Part shown: positions 33,051-42,482 of the stretch, piece by piece
How the letters are laid out: each line of letters begins with the position of its first letter
Position numbering within the stretch: position 1 is the first letter of the stretch
Program-made: the position numbers and the translations under genes
From: Paenibacillus riograndensis SBR5
Lineage (GTDB): Bacteria; Bacillota; Bacilli; Paenibacillales; Paenibacillaceae
DNA: 64,000 nucleotides
Assembly: GCF_000981585.1 (NCBI RefSeq)
Contig: NZ_LN831776.1
Span: forward strand, 3,765,187-3,829,186
Direction of reading: 5' to 3'
Notes under the pieces: model-generated
The model's database searches: none
What the model saw: only the letters and a program-made list of their open reading frames with translations
Told to the model about the DNA's origin: nothing

Positions 33051-33965
33051 ATGACAACTTTAGGTGCCGAGGTGCTGGAAGAAGGGGCGCAGATCCGGAA
33101 AAGACTGAAGCTAGAGCAGCGGCGGCTTTTTTTGAAGCGTTTTGCCGGCAACAAGCCGATGGTGATTGGAAGTGTTCTGATTCTGTGCGTTGCCGCTGTA
33201 TCCCTGCTGGCTCCCTGGCTGGTTACTGGAGATCCTTATGGTGTGGATGTGGTCAACCGTCTGTCACCCCCAAGCGGAACACATCTGTTCGGAACGGATA
33301 ATTTCGGCCGCGATCTGCTGGCCCGGGTAGTCTATGGAATTGGCATGTCGGCGCTGATTGGCTGTGCAGTTGCGCTCGGGGCATCGGCCATCGGGCTTGT
33401 TATTGGACTCTATTCCGGTTATTACAAGTGGCTTGACCAGATTTTAATGCGGATTATGGACGGCTTGTTTGCTTTTCCGGCCACGCTGCTTGCCATTGCC
33501 ATGATGGCTGCGCTCGGGCCGAGTTCCGGCAATTTGATTCTGTGTCTGACGATCGTATTCATTCCTTCCATTGCCAGAATTGTCCGCTCTGCCGTACTGG
33601 TTGCAAAAGAGCAGACTTATATAGAAGCCATGCAGGCGCTGGGTGCTTCGCAGACACGTATGATCTGGAGTCACATTCTCCCGAATACGCTGCCCCAGCT
33701 CATTGTGCAAGGCACGTTTATTTTTGCCGAAGCGATTATTGTGGAAGCTGCGCTCAGCTTCCTAGGGGCCGGAATTCCGGCACCGACACCCAGTCTCGGC
33801 AACCTGCTGTCTGACGGTAAATTGTATATTTACAATTCACCCTGGATGACGATTTTTCCGGGGCTGGCGCTCGTTCTGGTAGTGCTGGCGATGAACCTGT
33901 TCGGAGACGGGCTGCGCGATCTGCTGGACCCGCATGCGAGAAGACCTGGGAACAAGAAGAAATAA
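33051..33965 (+). CDS. ABC importer permease (DppC-like)
   Basis: The 304-residue protein has a cytosolic N-terminus of about 35 residues, then six segments and the DppC motifs GTDNFGRDLLARVVYG and the loop EAMQALGASQTRMIWSHILPN (in parts). GGAGG precedes the ATG. It makes the heterodimeric channel with the previous protein. Confidence 0.88.
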   Translation: MTTLGAEVLEEGAQIRKRLKLEQRRLFLKRFAGNKPMVIGSVLILCVAAVSLLAPWLVTGDPYGVDVVNRLSPPSGTHLFGTDNFGRDLLARVVYGIGMSALIGCAVALGASAIGLVIGLYSGYYKWLDQILMRIMDGLFAFPATLLAIAMMAALGPSSGNLILCLTIVFIPSIARIVRSAVLVAKEQTYIEAMQALGASQTRMIWSHILPNTLPQLIVQGTFIFAEAIIVEAALSFLGAGIPAPTPSLGNLLSDGKLYIYNSPWMTIFPGLALVLVVLAMNLFGDGLRDLLDPHARRPGNKKK

Positions 33966-34007
33966 GCCTTATCAGTCGGCTGACCCAACCGGAAGGAGGA
34001 GTGCGGA

Positions 34008-35012
34008 ATGGCAGCTGTGCCTATTCTTGAGATTAAAGAATTAAGAACGCTTTTTCATACCGAACGCGGTACGGTGCCGGCGGTGGATGGGGTATCACTC
34101 CAGATTGAAGCCGGCGAAATCGTCGGCATTGTCGGCGAGTCGGGCTGCGGCAAAAGCGTAACCGCCCAGTCCGTACTGCGGCTGCTGGATGAGAAGCGCC
34201 AAGTCAGTTATGAAGGCGAGATTCGCTACAACGGCCAGGATCTGCTTAAGCTGACACCGAAGCAAATGCGGGATGTTCGCGGCAATGCGATCTCCATGGT
34301 GTTCCAGGACCCGTTAAGCTCGCTCAATCCGGTCTATACGATTGGGGAACAGATTGTGGAGACTTTGCGGCTGCATCAATCCATCGGCAAAAAAGCGGCC
34401 TGGGCCCGCGCGGTGGAACTGCTCAAGCTGACAGGCATTCCTGCGCCGGAACGCAGAGTGCATGATTATCCCCATCAGCTGTCAGGAGGCATGCGGCAGC
34501 GCGTCATGATTGCCATCGCACTGGCCTGCGAGCCGAAGCTGCTTGTCGCGGACGAGCCGACGACCGCGCTGGATGTCACCATTCAGGCGCAGATCCTCGA
34601 TCTGCTCACCAGTCTCAACAAGAAGCTGGGCATGAGTGTGATGTTCATCACGCATGACTTGGGGGTCGTAGCCGAGGTCTGCAGCCGGGTGGTTGTGATG
34701 TACCTGGGGCAGGTGGTGGAAATGGCCGATGTGCGGACATTGTTCGCCCAGCCGCTTCATCCCTACACGAGAGGCTTAATGCGCGCCGTTCCGCGGCTGG
34801 ATGGAGACCGCAGCCGGGAGCTGGAGGCGATCCAGGGCAGTGTCCCGTCCCTGCATCAAATCCCGGAAGGCTGCCGCTTCGCCCCGCGTTGTGCCTATGC
34901 GGATGATCAGTGCCGGGCCAAGATGCCGGCGCTTGAAGTATTGCCTGGAACGACTACAGCCGTCCGGTGCTGGCATGCCGATGAGATGTCCGGGAAGGAG
35001 GACTATGAATGA
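34008..35012 (+). CDS. ABC importer ATPase (DppD-like)
   Basis: The 334-residue ATPase has Walker A GESGCGKS, signature [12 protein letters not shown], Walker [13 protein letters not shown] and the C-terminal oligopeptide-transporter zone with [14 protein letters not shown], whose Cys often hold an iron-sulfur cluster. It overlaps the next ATPase gene by four bases. Confidence 0.9.
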   Translation: MAAVPILEIKELRTLFHTERGTVPAVDGVSLQIEAGEIVGIVGESGCGKSVTAQSVLRLLDEKRQVSYEGEIRYNGQDLLKLTPKQMRDVRGNAISMVFQDPLSSLNPVYTIGEQIVETLRLHQSIGKKAAWARAVELLKLTGIPAPERRVHDYPHQLSGGMRQRVMIAIALACEPKLLVADEPTTALDVTIQAQILDLLTSLNKKLGMSVMFITHDLGVVAEVCSRVVVMYLGQVVEMADVRTLFAQPLHPYTRGLMRAVPRLDGDRSRELEAIQGSVPSLHQIPEGCRFAPRCAYADDQCRAKMPALEVLPGTTTAVRCWHADEMSGKEDYE

Positions 35013-36007
35013 ATGCTGTGAGTCTGGCAACGGGTGAAGCCAAGCAGCCGCTGCTGCAGGTCAAGAATTTGAAGAAACATTTCCCGGCCCGGACCCCCGG
35101 CAGTTTCCGCAAATCGCTGGTCAAGGCAGTGGACGGTGTTTCTTTTGAAATGAATGAAGGAGAGACTTATGGACTCGTGGGGGAATCGGGCTGCGGCAAG
35201 AGCACGCTCGGCCGCACACTTCTGCGCCTGACGGAGCCGACTTCCGGTGAAGCGCTGTATCAAGGCAATGATCTGATCGGGCAATCCAGGCATGCGTTAA
35301 GAGGCTACCGCCAGGAGCTGCAAATGGTGTTTCAAGATCCTTTTTCTTCACTGAATCCGCGCAAGATTATCGGCAAGGCCCTGGAGGAGCCTCTGGTCAT
35401 TCATGGCATCGGCTCGCCGGAAGAGCGGATGAGACGTGCGATGGATATTCTTCAGACCGTCGGCATGCAGATGGAACATTACTATCGTCTTCCGCATGAG
35501 CTGTCCGGCGGACAAAGACAGCGGATCGGCCTGGCACGCGCCCTGATCCTGAATCCGAAGATCGTCGTCTGCGATGAACCAGTCTCGGCCCTGGATGTCA
35601 TTATCCAATCCCAGATTATTAACCTGATGCGTAAACTGCAGGACGAACTGGGCCTGACCTATCTGTTCATTGCCCATGATATCGGGGTGGTCCGGCATAT
35701 TTCCGACCGGATCGGGATCATGTATCTCGGGAAGCTGGTCGAAGAGGCCGATACCGACAGTCTCTTTGCGAACCCGCTGCACCCCTACACCCAGGTGCTG
35801 TTATCAGCCGTACCGGCACCAGATCCTACGCGGATTAAGGAGCGTATTATTCTGCAAGGCGACCTCCCGTCGCCGCTTGATCCTCCCGGAGGATGTGCTT
35901 TTCATACCCGCTGTCCGTATGCCCTTGAGAAATGCGCATCAGAGGTTCCCATTCAGCGCAGCGTAGCCCCGGGCCATCGGGTAGCTTGCCATGTAGTCCA
36001 GTCATGA
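35009..36007 (+). CDS. ABC importer ATPase (DppF-like)
   Basis: The 332-residue ATPase has Walker A GESGCGKS, signature [15 protein letters not shown], Walker [13 protein letters not shown] and the C-terminal [14 protein letters not shown]. It completes the five-gene Dpp-type importer with the genes from 30379 on. Its start overlaps the DppD-like stop and follows AAGGAGG. Confidence 0.9.
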   Translation: MNAVSLATGEAKQPLLQVKNLKKHFPARTPGSFRKSLVKAVDGVSFEMNEGETYGLVGESGCGKSTLGRTLLRLTEPTSGEALYQGNDLIGQSRHALRGYRQELQMVFQDPFSSLNPRKIIGKALEEPLVIHGIGSPEERMRRAMDILQTVGMQMEHYYRLPHELSGGQRQRIGLARALILNPKIVVCDEPVSALDVIIQSQIINLMRKLQDELGLTYLFIAHDIGVVRHISDRIGIMYLGKLVEEADTDSLFANPLHPYTQVLLSAVPAPDPTRIKERIILQGDLPSPLDPPGGCAFHTRCPYALEKCASEVPIQRSVAPGHRVACHVVQS

Positions 36008-36027
36008 GAGAGAGGCGGAAATTATTC

Positions 36028-37398
36028 ATGAAACAAATTCATCTTGGAGTCTTTGAAGTGAACAGCATCAATCACCTCACGCAAGGCATCTGGGCCCACC
36101 CGGAGCAGAACCGTGTACATTACCGCAAAATCGGTTATTGGACCCGGATCGCCAAAATCCTGGAACGCGGCAAGTTTGATTTTATGTTTTTTGCCGATAC
36201 CTACGGCTATCCCAAAGAACGCACAGAGCTTGCTTTCCGGGAAGCTACAGGCCTGCCGGGCAATGATCCGATGCTGCTGATCCCCGCGCTGTCGATGGTG
36301 ACGGAGCATTTGGCGTTCACGATGACGACCTCCACCAGCTATGAAGCGCCGTTTGCCAATGCCCGCCGTTTTTCATCCCTCGATCATGTCACGGATGGGC
36401 GGATCGGCTGGAACGTGGTCACGACCAGCAACAAGACGGCTGCGGACCTGTTCGGGCGCGAGGACTTGTTCCTTCCGCATGATGAAAGGTACGACAGTGC
36501 TGATGAATATATGGAACTGAGTTACAAACTGTTCGAAGGCAGCTGGGAAGACGATGCGGTGAAAATTGACCGGGAAAACCGGGTATTCACCGATCCGTCC
36601 AAGGTGCATAAAATCAAGCATGAAGGCAAGTATTTCAAGCTGACCGGATATCACAGCTCAGAGCCTTCTTTGCAGCGGACACCGGTGATTTTTCAGGCGG
36701 GGAGTTCGGACCGGGGGAGAGCGTTTGCCGCCAAGCATGCAGAAGGCGTCTTCCTGAAAGCTCCCACCACCGAGGTGCTGCGGGAACAAATCAAGGATAT
36801 CCGCAGACGCGCCCGTGAATATGGACGTGACCCGGCTGCGGTCAAAGTGTTCACGGGACTTTCGGTCGTCGTTGGCCGGACCAAAGAGGAAGCGGAGCGC
36901 AAGCATACCGAGTATCTGTCCTATCAAAGTGCCGAAGCCACATTGTCCAGCTATGCCAACGTCACCGGCATTGACCTGACCAAGCTTGATCCTGACTCTT
37001 ATTTTGAGAATATCCACACCGAAATGGGACAGACCCATACTGACCGGTTCACCAAGCACAGCAAGACCAAAAAGACCGTGCGCGAAGTGACGGAAGATTT
37101 CCTCAAAAAAGGGTTCCGCGGCCTGACTGTCATCGGAACACCGGAAGAGATTGCCGATCAGATTCAATACTGGGTTGAAGAGACCGATGTAGACGGTTTT
37201 AATCTGGAGCCTTATGTGCTGCCTGCATCGTATGAGGACTTTGTGGATCTTGTCGTACCTGTTCTCCAGCAGCGGGGAATCTTCAAAAAAGAATACGAGG
37301 AAGGCACGTTCCGCGAAAAGCTGTTCGGTAAAGGACAGGCGCGCTTGCCGGAACATCATCCGGGGACCGTCTTCCGCAACCCTGCTACACTATCATGA
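36028..37398 (+). CDS. LLM-class flavin monooxygenase (YtnJ/YxeK/NtaA type), copy 2
   Basis: The 456-residue protein is a close paralogue of the one at 25836: MKQIHLGVFEVNS, GIWAHPEQN, FDFMFFADTYGYP, RFSSLDHVTDGRIGWNVVTT and FQAGSSDRGRAFAAKHAEGVF (in parts) match almost position by position. The start at 36028 follows GAGAGGCGG. It overlaps the next gene by four bases. Two similar monooxygenases flanking one importer suggest different but related substrates or successive oxidations. Confidence 0.88.
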   Translation: MKQIHLGVFEVNSINHLTQGIWAHPEQNRVHYRKIGYWTRIAKILERGKFDFMFFADTYGYPKERTELAFREATGLPGNDPMLLIPALSMVTEHLAFTMTTSTSYEAPFANARRFSSLDHVTDGRIGWNVVTTSNKTAADLFGREDLFLPHDERYDSADEYMELSYKLFEGSWEDDAVKIDRENRVFTDPSKVHKIKHEGKYFKLTGYHSSEPSLQRTPVIFQAGSSDRGRAFAAKHAEGVFLKAPTTEVLREQIKDIRRRAREYGRDPAAVKVFTGLSVVVGRTKEEAERKHTEYLSYQSAEATLSSYANVTGIDLTKLDPDSYFENIHTEMGQTHTDRFTKHSKTKKTVREVTEDFLKKGFRGLTVIGTPEEIADQIQYWVEETDVDGFNLEPYVLPASYEDFVDLVVPVLQQRGIFKKEYEEGTFREKLFGKGQARLPEHHPGTVFRNPATLS

Positions 37399-38588
37399 TC
37401 AGGAGTCAAGCTGAAGCACTGGATTATACTCCTGCACAATATGAAGTCCTGCTGCGCGTCCGCAGGCTGGGTGCGGCCGTTATTGGCCCCTCCGCGAAGG
37501 AGACCGACAGGGAAGGTCGATATCCTTACACCGGAATCAACGCCCTTCGGGTAGCGGGATTTACCGGATTGTCCGTTCCAGTTAAGGATGGTGGACTAGG
37601 CGCAGGCTACCGGGGAGACGCGGTTCTGCTGACGGCCGTACTAATGGAGCTGGCCTCCTGGTGTTCTTCAACTTCGCAGATCTTCGCTCTGCATAACACC
37701 GGAGTGCAGCTGGTTCATGCGCTGGGCACGGCGGAGCAGCAGCAGTTTTTCTTCAAGGAAGCTGTGGAAGGGCATCTGTTCGCCAGCTTTGGCAGCGAGG
37801 CGAATAAGGACCGCACAGCGCTAACCAGTGTGTTGGAGCATACTGACGGGGGTTATCTCCTGAACGGGAAGAAAATTTTCGCCACCGGATCGCCGGGGGC
37901 CAAATGGGCCTTCTGGCGCTCCGTCTCTGCGGAAGCAAGCGGCAGCCAGGACGAGCGTTACATGATGCCGATTGTCCAGTTATCGGCAGACGGCGTGACG
38001 GTTAGTGACGATTGGGATGGCATCGGCCAGCGGGGAACCGGCAGCGGCAGGGTTGAAGCCGTGAACGTTTTCGTACCTGATGGTCATGTGGCTGGCGGGC
38101 CGGGTGCATACTCCGCATGCAGTTCGTTTTTCGCTGCGCAGTTCCACGTTAATTTCGCTGCCCAGTTCGTTGGCATGGCGGCCGGTGCGTTCCGGGAGGC
38201 GCGTCAGTATATTCTGGAGCAAGCCAGGCCCTGGCAGGGAGCGGGCCGCGCAGCGGAAGACCCGTTCACGCTGCTGCGGATGGGGGATATGGCGGTCCGC
38301 ATCGATTCCGCCCGGCAGCTCGTGCTTCGGGCCTCCCGCTTGCTGGGGGCCTGTCATGAGCAGCCGGAACTGCTGCCCGAAGCACAGACCGCCGCTTCCC
38401 GGGCCAAGGTTGCCGCAACCGATGCAGCGCTAGAAGTAACCGGCTCTGTGTTCCAGGTCATGGGCGCAAGAGCGGCCTCCCGCAAATATGGGATCGATAT
38501 GTACTATCGCAACGCGCGCACACTGACCTTGCATGACCCCGTGGACCGGCAGAGAGAAGCGGTTGGCCGCTATGAGCTGGGACAGTGA
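37395..38588 (+). CDS. Acyl-CoA-dehydrogenase-fold monooxygenase (DszC/SfnB type)
   Basis: The 397-residue flavoprotein has the acyl-CoA dehydrogenase fold (MELASWCSSTSQIFALHN, GYLLNGKKIFATGSPGAKW, DDWDGIGQRGTGSGRVEAVNVFVP in parts) but the usual catalytic Glu region is not evident. Members such as DszC and SfnB use reduced flavin to oxygenate thioethers, sulfones or other heteroatoms. It overlaps the LLM gene by four bases and closes the cluster. Together with two LLM enzymes it supports organosulfur desulfurisation. Confidence 0.8.
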   Translation: MIRSQAEALDYTPAQYEVLLRVRRLGAAVIGPSAKETDREGRYPYTGINALRVAGFTGLSVPVKDGGLGAGYRGDAVLLTAVLMELASWCSSTSQIFALHNTGVQLVHALGTAEQQQFFFKEAVEGHLFASFGSEANKDRTALTSVLEHTDGGYLLNGKKIFATGSPGAKWAFWRSVSAEASGSQDERYMMPIVQLSADGVTVSDDWDGIGQRGTGSGRVEAVNVFVPDGHVAGGPGAYSACSSFFAAQFHVNFAAQFVGMAAGAFREARQYILEQARPWQGAGRAAEDPFTLLRMGDMAVRIDSARQLVLRASRLLGACHEQPELLPEAQTAASRAKVAATDAALEVTGSVFQVMGARAASRKYGIDMYYRNARTLTLHDPVDRQREAVGRYELGQ

Positions 38589-38738
38589 ACTTGACCTGGA
38601 GAATAGCCTGATGCACACCAGTAAGGGATCTCCTGTCCGCATCCTTAGCCGGGTGGATCATGAAACGTCTCCGAAATGTGCCCGAAGAGGAATCTGGACG
38701 GAGTCCGTATGCAAACTATGTGTATCTTAACCACACTA

Positions 38739-38945
38739 GGCGAAAATCTTGCACGTTGTACAACAAAGTGTGCCCGAAGTACACCAAATGGGCAATAATG
38801 TTGTGCGTTGTACAACAGTATGGGCCAAAAGCGCACCAATCGGGTGATAATGCTGCAAATTATACAGCAATATGTGCTCTAAGCACGCCAAAAGGGCAAA
38901 AATCTTGCACATTGTACAACAAAGTATGTTTCGTACCCCCTACCT
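38739..38945. repeat. Four tandem 52-bp palindromic intergenic repeats
   Basis: Cores start at 38749, 38801, 38853 and 38905, exactly 52 bases apart. Each is a near-palindrome of the form TTGCAC-gtt-GTACAA-CA preceded by GGGCaAAAATc and followed by a less conserved part ending in gcaCaCCAAA. No open frame spans the array. The remaining part of the 680-base gap holds a hairpin at 39086 and the end of an IS200/IS605-type element. Confidence 0.75.
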
Positions 38946-39085
38946 CTTCTCAAGACTCGTCCGTAGTTATTACAAACTGGATTTTGCCCTGGCCCGATAG
39001 AAAGTCATAGTGATTCCGCCGGAATCTTTGGAGGCTTTTAGAAGTGATATTGATTCCTTTTCAAGATAATTTATTTATGAAGGGG

Positions 39086-39136
39086 GTGTCCTAAGCCGCT
39101 ATTTTATTCATGGCTTTTGAGACACTCTCTTTTACT
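39086..39136 (+). other. Hairpin GTGTC...GACAC next to the IS element
   Basis: GTGTCctaaGCC pairs with GGCttttgaGACAC and a T-rich tract follows. It may be a terminator or the worn end of an older insertion sequence. No gene reads into it on the plus strand closely enough to decide. Confidence 0.3.
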
Positions 39137-39167
39137 TTTTTACTATTACTGGACAGGAGAAGCATAA

Positions 39168-39300
39168 GTGAACTACACACCACCTAAGAGGTGGGTGCTT
39201 CTTGGTCAATAGAGCTACTGCTCCAAGTTTACCCAAGCTTAGAGGCTAGTTCCTAGCCCAATCGTTGCCATCTTATATGGCTAATTGTAGTAAGTTTTTA
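39168..39300 (-). ncRNA. Probable omega RNA (reRNA) of tnpB
   Basis: In this family the guide-scaffold RNA overlaps the 3' end of tnpB and runs to the right end of the element. The segment contains GGGCTAGGAACTAGCC (hairpin), GAGCAGTAGCTC (hairpin) and the terminal CCACCTCTTAGGTGG hairpin on the minus strand, which fits such a scaffold. The guide would be the bases just beyond the right end (below about 39168). Placement is by analogy. Confidence 0.4.
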
Positions 39301-40352
39301 GCTGCGTTTACATCTCTGTCGTGTTGTGCACTACATTCAGGACAAGTCCATTCACGTACCGCAAGGTTCTTCACTTCTGCGTTTTTGTAGCCGCAGCAGG
39401 AACATCTTTGGCTGCTCGCAAAGTGTTTTGGGGCAATCATCAATTCTCTACCGTACCATTCTGATTTGTAAGTAAGCATCTCTCTGAACATGCTCCACGA
39501 TACTTCGGATATGGCTTTCGCTAATTTGTGATTCTGCATCATGTTCTTTACACGCAGGTCTTCCATCACGATCACTTGGTTTTCGCGTATCATTTGGGTT
39601 GACGTTTGGTGCAAGAAGTCTTTACGCTGATTCGCTATTTTTTCATGAAGCTTGGCGACCTTCAAACGTGCTTTATTTCGGTTATGGCTTCCTTTCTTCT
39701 TTCTCGACAAGTCCTTTTGCAGTTTGGCTAATCGTTGTTCCGATTGACGAAGATGTTTCGGATTTGCGATCACTTCGCCACACGAAGTAATCGCAAAGTT
39801 TCTTAGTCCCAGATCTACGCTAATCTTCTTTTCTGTTTTTGGCAAAGGAGCGATATCTGTTTCTACCCGTACGGAGGCAAAATATTTTCCTGATGGTGTT
39901 TTGGATAGGGTGCAGGATTTGATTCGCCCCCAGAATGGACGATGTACCTTGATTCGGATTCTTGTCTTTAGTTTCGGAATTTTAATCGTTCCAGCTTTGG
40001 TGGCTATCGTTCCGTTTTGATTGTTCGTTGTGAAGCTATTGTTGTTCGTTTTCTTGCTTTTGAATGTAGGGAAACCCACGTTCTTATCCCGAAAAAAATG
40101 CCTATAGGCTTTCTCCAGGTTGAGCTGAACGTTTGCTAATGCCAGGCTGTCCACTTCTTTCAGCCACGGGTATTCTTTTTTGTACCTGGCAGGTGTATTA
40201 TGGAGCATTTTCTCCGTTTGTTTATAGTGTTCGATCTTATCCGCAAGCATTTTGTTGTAGATAAAACGGACACATCCGAACACCTTTGCCAGATATTGTT
40301 GTTGCTCATGGGTGGGGTAGATCCGATACTTATACGCTTTAAGTACGAACAT
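39273..40352 (-). CDS. tnpB: TnpB RNA-guided nuclease
   Basis: The 359-residue protein has the N-terminal helical/WED part ([13 protein letters not shown]), the split RuvC domain with Asp in [14 protein letters not shown], Glu in [12 protein letters not shown] and Asp in [10 protein letters not shown], and the zinc ribbon CSCCG...CPEC. All three catalytic acids and the four Cys are present, so it should be active. TnpB enzymes cut DNA guided by an omega RNA and favour retention of their element. ATG 40352 follows GGAAAGGAG; the TTG nine bases earlier lies in that site. It is a little shorter than ISDra2 TnpB (408). Confidence 0.9.
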   Translation of the reverse strand: MFVLKAYKYRIYPTHEQQQYLAKVFGCVRFIYNKMLADKIEHYKQTEKMLHNTPARYKKEYPWLKEVDSLALANVQLNLEKAYRHFFRDKNVGFPTFKSKKTNNNSFTTNNQNGTIATKAGTIKIPKLKTRIRIKVHRPFWGRIKSCTLSKTPSGKYFASVRVETDIAPLPKTEKKISVDLGLRNFAITSCGEVIANPKHLRQSEQRLAKLQKDLSRKKKGSHNRNKARLKVAKLHEKIANQRKDFLHQTSTQMIRENQVIVMEDLRVKNMMQNHKLAKAISEVSWSMFREMLTYKSEWYGRELMIAPKHFASSQRCSCCGYKNAEVKNLAVREWTCPECSAQHDRDVNAAKNLLQLAI

Positions 40353-40377
40353 GCCTCGCAACTCCTTTCCAGGAATT

Positions 40378-40407
40378 TACGAATCCATCATAGCACAAAT
40401 GTTCGTA
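40378..40407. repeat. Left-end hairpin of the IS200/IS605-type element
   Basis: TACGAA and TTCGTA are inverted arms around an 18-base interior just upstream of tnpB. From here to 40622 only a 20-codon frame (40519-40581) was seen, too short to call. Confidence 0.45.
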
Positions 40408-40622
40408 TTTATGGAAGATAATTTCCTTTAGATAAGAAAGACCGTTGCCATTCATCCCACCATTTTAGAAATGGGGGAATTCTGACAACTGATGGTTAAA
40501 GAAAAAGGATGATATTGTATGGTTATTCTATTGTCGGCCATCAGTCTGCTGGGAATGGGTTTGAGCCGGGTAAGGGAATAGGTTATCCTGAAGTTGACTT
40601 TGCAGATGGAGGAGGAAAATAA

Positions 40623-41387
40623 ATGTTCAGCAAACAGCAGCCCTTAGCGAAAAAAATAACGGCTTATACATTCGCGGTCAGCTTGGGCATCGCATTTATG
40701 TTGCATGGCAGCAGCGCTGCGGCAGAACCTGCACAGAAGGCCGTTTCCCAGCCGGTCAAAGTGCAGAAAAAAAACAACCTGCCCAAGGGGTTCGTTTATC
40801 TGGACGAGATTATTCCTACAGCACAATACGAAATACGATATTTCAGTGAGAACAATTTTACGGGATCACGCGTTGACGGATACAAAGCGCCGCTGGCCAT
40901 CTTTTCACAAGTTGGGGCCAAAGCTTTAAAGGCGGTGAGTGACGATCTGGCCCGCAAGGGATATATTCTAAGAATTTATGATGCTTACCGCCCGCAAAAA
41001 GCAGTGGATGATTTTGTGGCCTGGTCTCAGGACGCCGCCGACATTAAGATGAAGCAGCAGTACTATCCCAAGCTGGATAAGCGTAATCTGTTCAAGCTGG
41101 GCTTTATCGCTAAAAAATCAGGCCATACCCGGGGCGGCACGATTGATTTGACGCTGGCGTATGCCAAAACGGGCAACCTGGTGGATATGGGCAGCCCGTA
41201 TGATTTTTTTGGAGAAATATCTTATTACAATACTTCACTCATCAGCACCACACAGCATGCTAACCGTAAAATCCTCAAGGATGCTATGGTGAAACATGGT
41301 TTTAAGCCCTACAGCAAAGAGTGGTGGCATTTCACCCTGATCAAAGAGCCTTTTCCGTCACAGTACTTTAATTTCGATGTAGAATAA
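40623..41387 (+). CDS. Secreted D-Ala-D-Ala dipeptidase (VanX-like, M15D)
   Basis: The 254-residue zinc peptidase has an N-terminal signal peptide (residues about 1-34, ending SSAAAEP) and the VanX motifs SGHTRGGTIDL with zinc ligands His 168 and Asp 175, the base Glu 233 and ligand His 236 in EWWHF, plus the substrate Arg 123 in YRPQ. It cleaves D-Ala-D-Ala or related dipeptides outside the cell. No vanH or vanA homologue is near, so a role in peptidoglycan recycling or dipeptide use is likelier than vancomycin resistance. GGAGGAGG precedes the start. Confidence 0.88.
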   Translation: MFSKQQPLAKKITAYTFAVSLGIAFMLHGSSAAAEPAQKAVSQPVKVQKKNNLPKGFVYLDEIIPTAQYEIRYFSENNFTGSRVDGYKAPLAIFSQVGAKALKAVSDDLARKGYILRIYDAYRPQKAVDDFVAWSQDAADIKMKQQYYPKLDKRNLFKLGFIAKKSGHTRGGTIDLTLAYAKTGNLVDMGSPYDFFGEISYYNTSLISTTQHANRKILKDAMVKHGFKPYSKEWWHFTLIKEPFPSQYFNFDVE

Positions 41388-41539
41388 GCAGGCTCTATGA
41401 TCAATTAACCATAAAGATTTTTCTTCCATCGAAAGCAGGAGTGTTATAAAATCAAAACAAATGGGTAATGTTTAATGTGAGGTCTAGTTGCAGCAGCTTG
41501 AATGCCTAGTCAATCAAATACAGGAGAGGTGGAATCGAT

Positions 41540-42313
41540 GTGAAGATCAAAATCGCAACCGTAATCCTCAGTATTCTGTTATTGGCAGCCGGGTTAGGGC
41601 TATTCGCGCCACATCGCGTACAAGCCGCGGATCATATCAAGGTAATTCTGAATGGACAGTTGCTGCAGTTGGATGAGTCGGCGCCTTACAAAAGCGGATC
41701 GAATCTTATGATTCCGCTGCGGGAAACAGCCGAAGCCCTCAAATATACAACAACGTATCAGGGAAGCACCGGACAAATTCAGCTTACACGGGTTAAAGAT
41801 ACCATTGACTTCAAGCTTAGCGGGGATGCAGTCTTGCTTAACGGCAAAGACAAAGTGGTATTAAATGATAAAATAGAAGTCAGACAGAAGCGCATTTATG
41901 TTCCGCTATCCTTTTTTAATGCAATCGGGCTTATTGCCTCTTATAATCCGGGCACCGGACAAGCCGAGATCTATGCACCCGAGGTGACTGCGGGCGCGGT
42001 AACCGGGCTGCTTGCGGCAGGCAAATACCAGGAGCTTCAGGAGCGCTACTTGAGCAATACCGCGTCCCAGCAGGCATTCTTGCAGCTCATCCAGAAAACC
42101 TGGGAATCTGTTGCGGTTCCCGCTGGAAATTACTTTGGAATGAAAACCACGGACAGCCACTGGGCGCAGGATGAAATGACTATCCAAAGTGTACTCATCT
42201 TTGCGAAGTCCGAGGCAACACTGACATTGACCGTGGACACAACAGGAAAAATTACCGGACTGACCCTGGCCCCCCTTGCTGCGAGCGAGGCGGCAGCCGG
42301 TCCGGTCCAATAA
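41540..42313 (+). CDS. Secreted copper-amine-oxidase-N-domain / DUF3887-like protein
   Basis: The 257-residue protein has a signal peptide (MKIKIATVILSILLLAAGLG to VQAAD) and a stalk-type domain (DHIKVILNGQLLQ, MIPLRETAEALKYTT, KRIYVPLSFFNAIG) named after copper amine oxidase N-termini but without copper or oxidase function. The C-terminal 100 residues (AAGKYQELQERYLS onward) look like DUF3887. The GTG start follows GGAGAGGTGG. Such proteins are frequent and lineage-specific in Paenibacillus; function unknown, cell-wall association likely. Confidence 0.78.
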   Translation: MKIKIATVILSILLLAAGLGLFAPHRVQAADHIKVILNGQLLQLDESAPYKSGSNLMIPLRETAEALKYTTTYQGSTGQIQLTRVKDTIDFKLSGDAVLLNGKDKVVLNDKIEVRQKRIYVPLSFFNAIGLIASYNPGTGQAEIYAPEVTAGAVTGLLAAGKYQELQERYLSNTASQQAFLQLIQKTWESVAVPAGNYFGMKTTDSHWAQDEMTIQSVLIFAKSEATLTLTVDTTGKITGLTLAPLAASEAAAGPVQ

Positions 42314-42323
42314 GCACAGCAGG

Positions 42324-42371
42324 CAAGAAGGTGATCGTCCTTACGGCAAGGACGAAAGCCTTCTTTTTTTT
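42324..42371 (+). terminator. Terminator after the stalk-domain gene
   Basis: AAGAAGG...CCTTCTT with an inner CGTCCTT/AAGGACG stem, followed by eight T. Confidence 0.85.
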
Positions 42372-42482
42372 CTAAAGGGCTATTGACAGGAATGCTTTTT
42401 GGGAGTAAATTTAGTTTCTGTTAAACAGCGTTTAAAACGGTGATTAGACAAGATGCCGGGGAAGGGGGATGCAGCTTAAGCT

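Larger units (their letters stand above)
39168..40410 (-). mobile_element. TnpB-only IS200/IS605-type element
   Basis: One tnpB gene is flanked by subterminal hairpins: CCACCT-aag-AGGTGG at 39180-39194 on the right end and TACGAA...TTCGTA at 40378-40407 on the left end, as in IS200/IS605 elements that move as single strands. GTTCAC on the minus strand near 39169-39174 is the likely right terminus; the left terminus is not fixed. There is no TnpA transposase, so it must be moved in trans or be immobile. Confidence 0.65.

Noticed and set aside
38739..38945. CRISPR-like array
   Set aside because: Repeats are imperfect, only four are present, the parts between them resemble one another, and no cas gene is near. 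The 52-base period with a conserved dyad fits a tandem palindromic repeat better.
40519..40581. 20-codon frame after AAGGATG with hydrophobic residues
   Set aside because: Possible small membrane peptide, but too short and without a terminator or conserved context to call.
40623..41387. Vancomycin-resistance determinant
   Set aside because: The VanX-like enzyme is secreted and no vanH, vanA, vanR or vanS homologue is adjacent.
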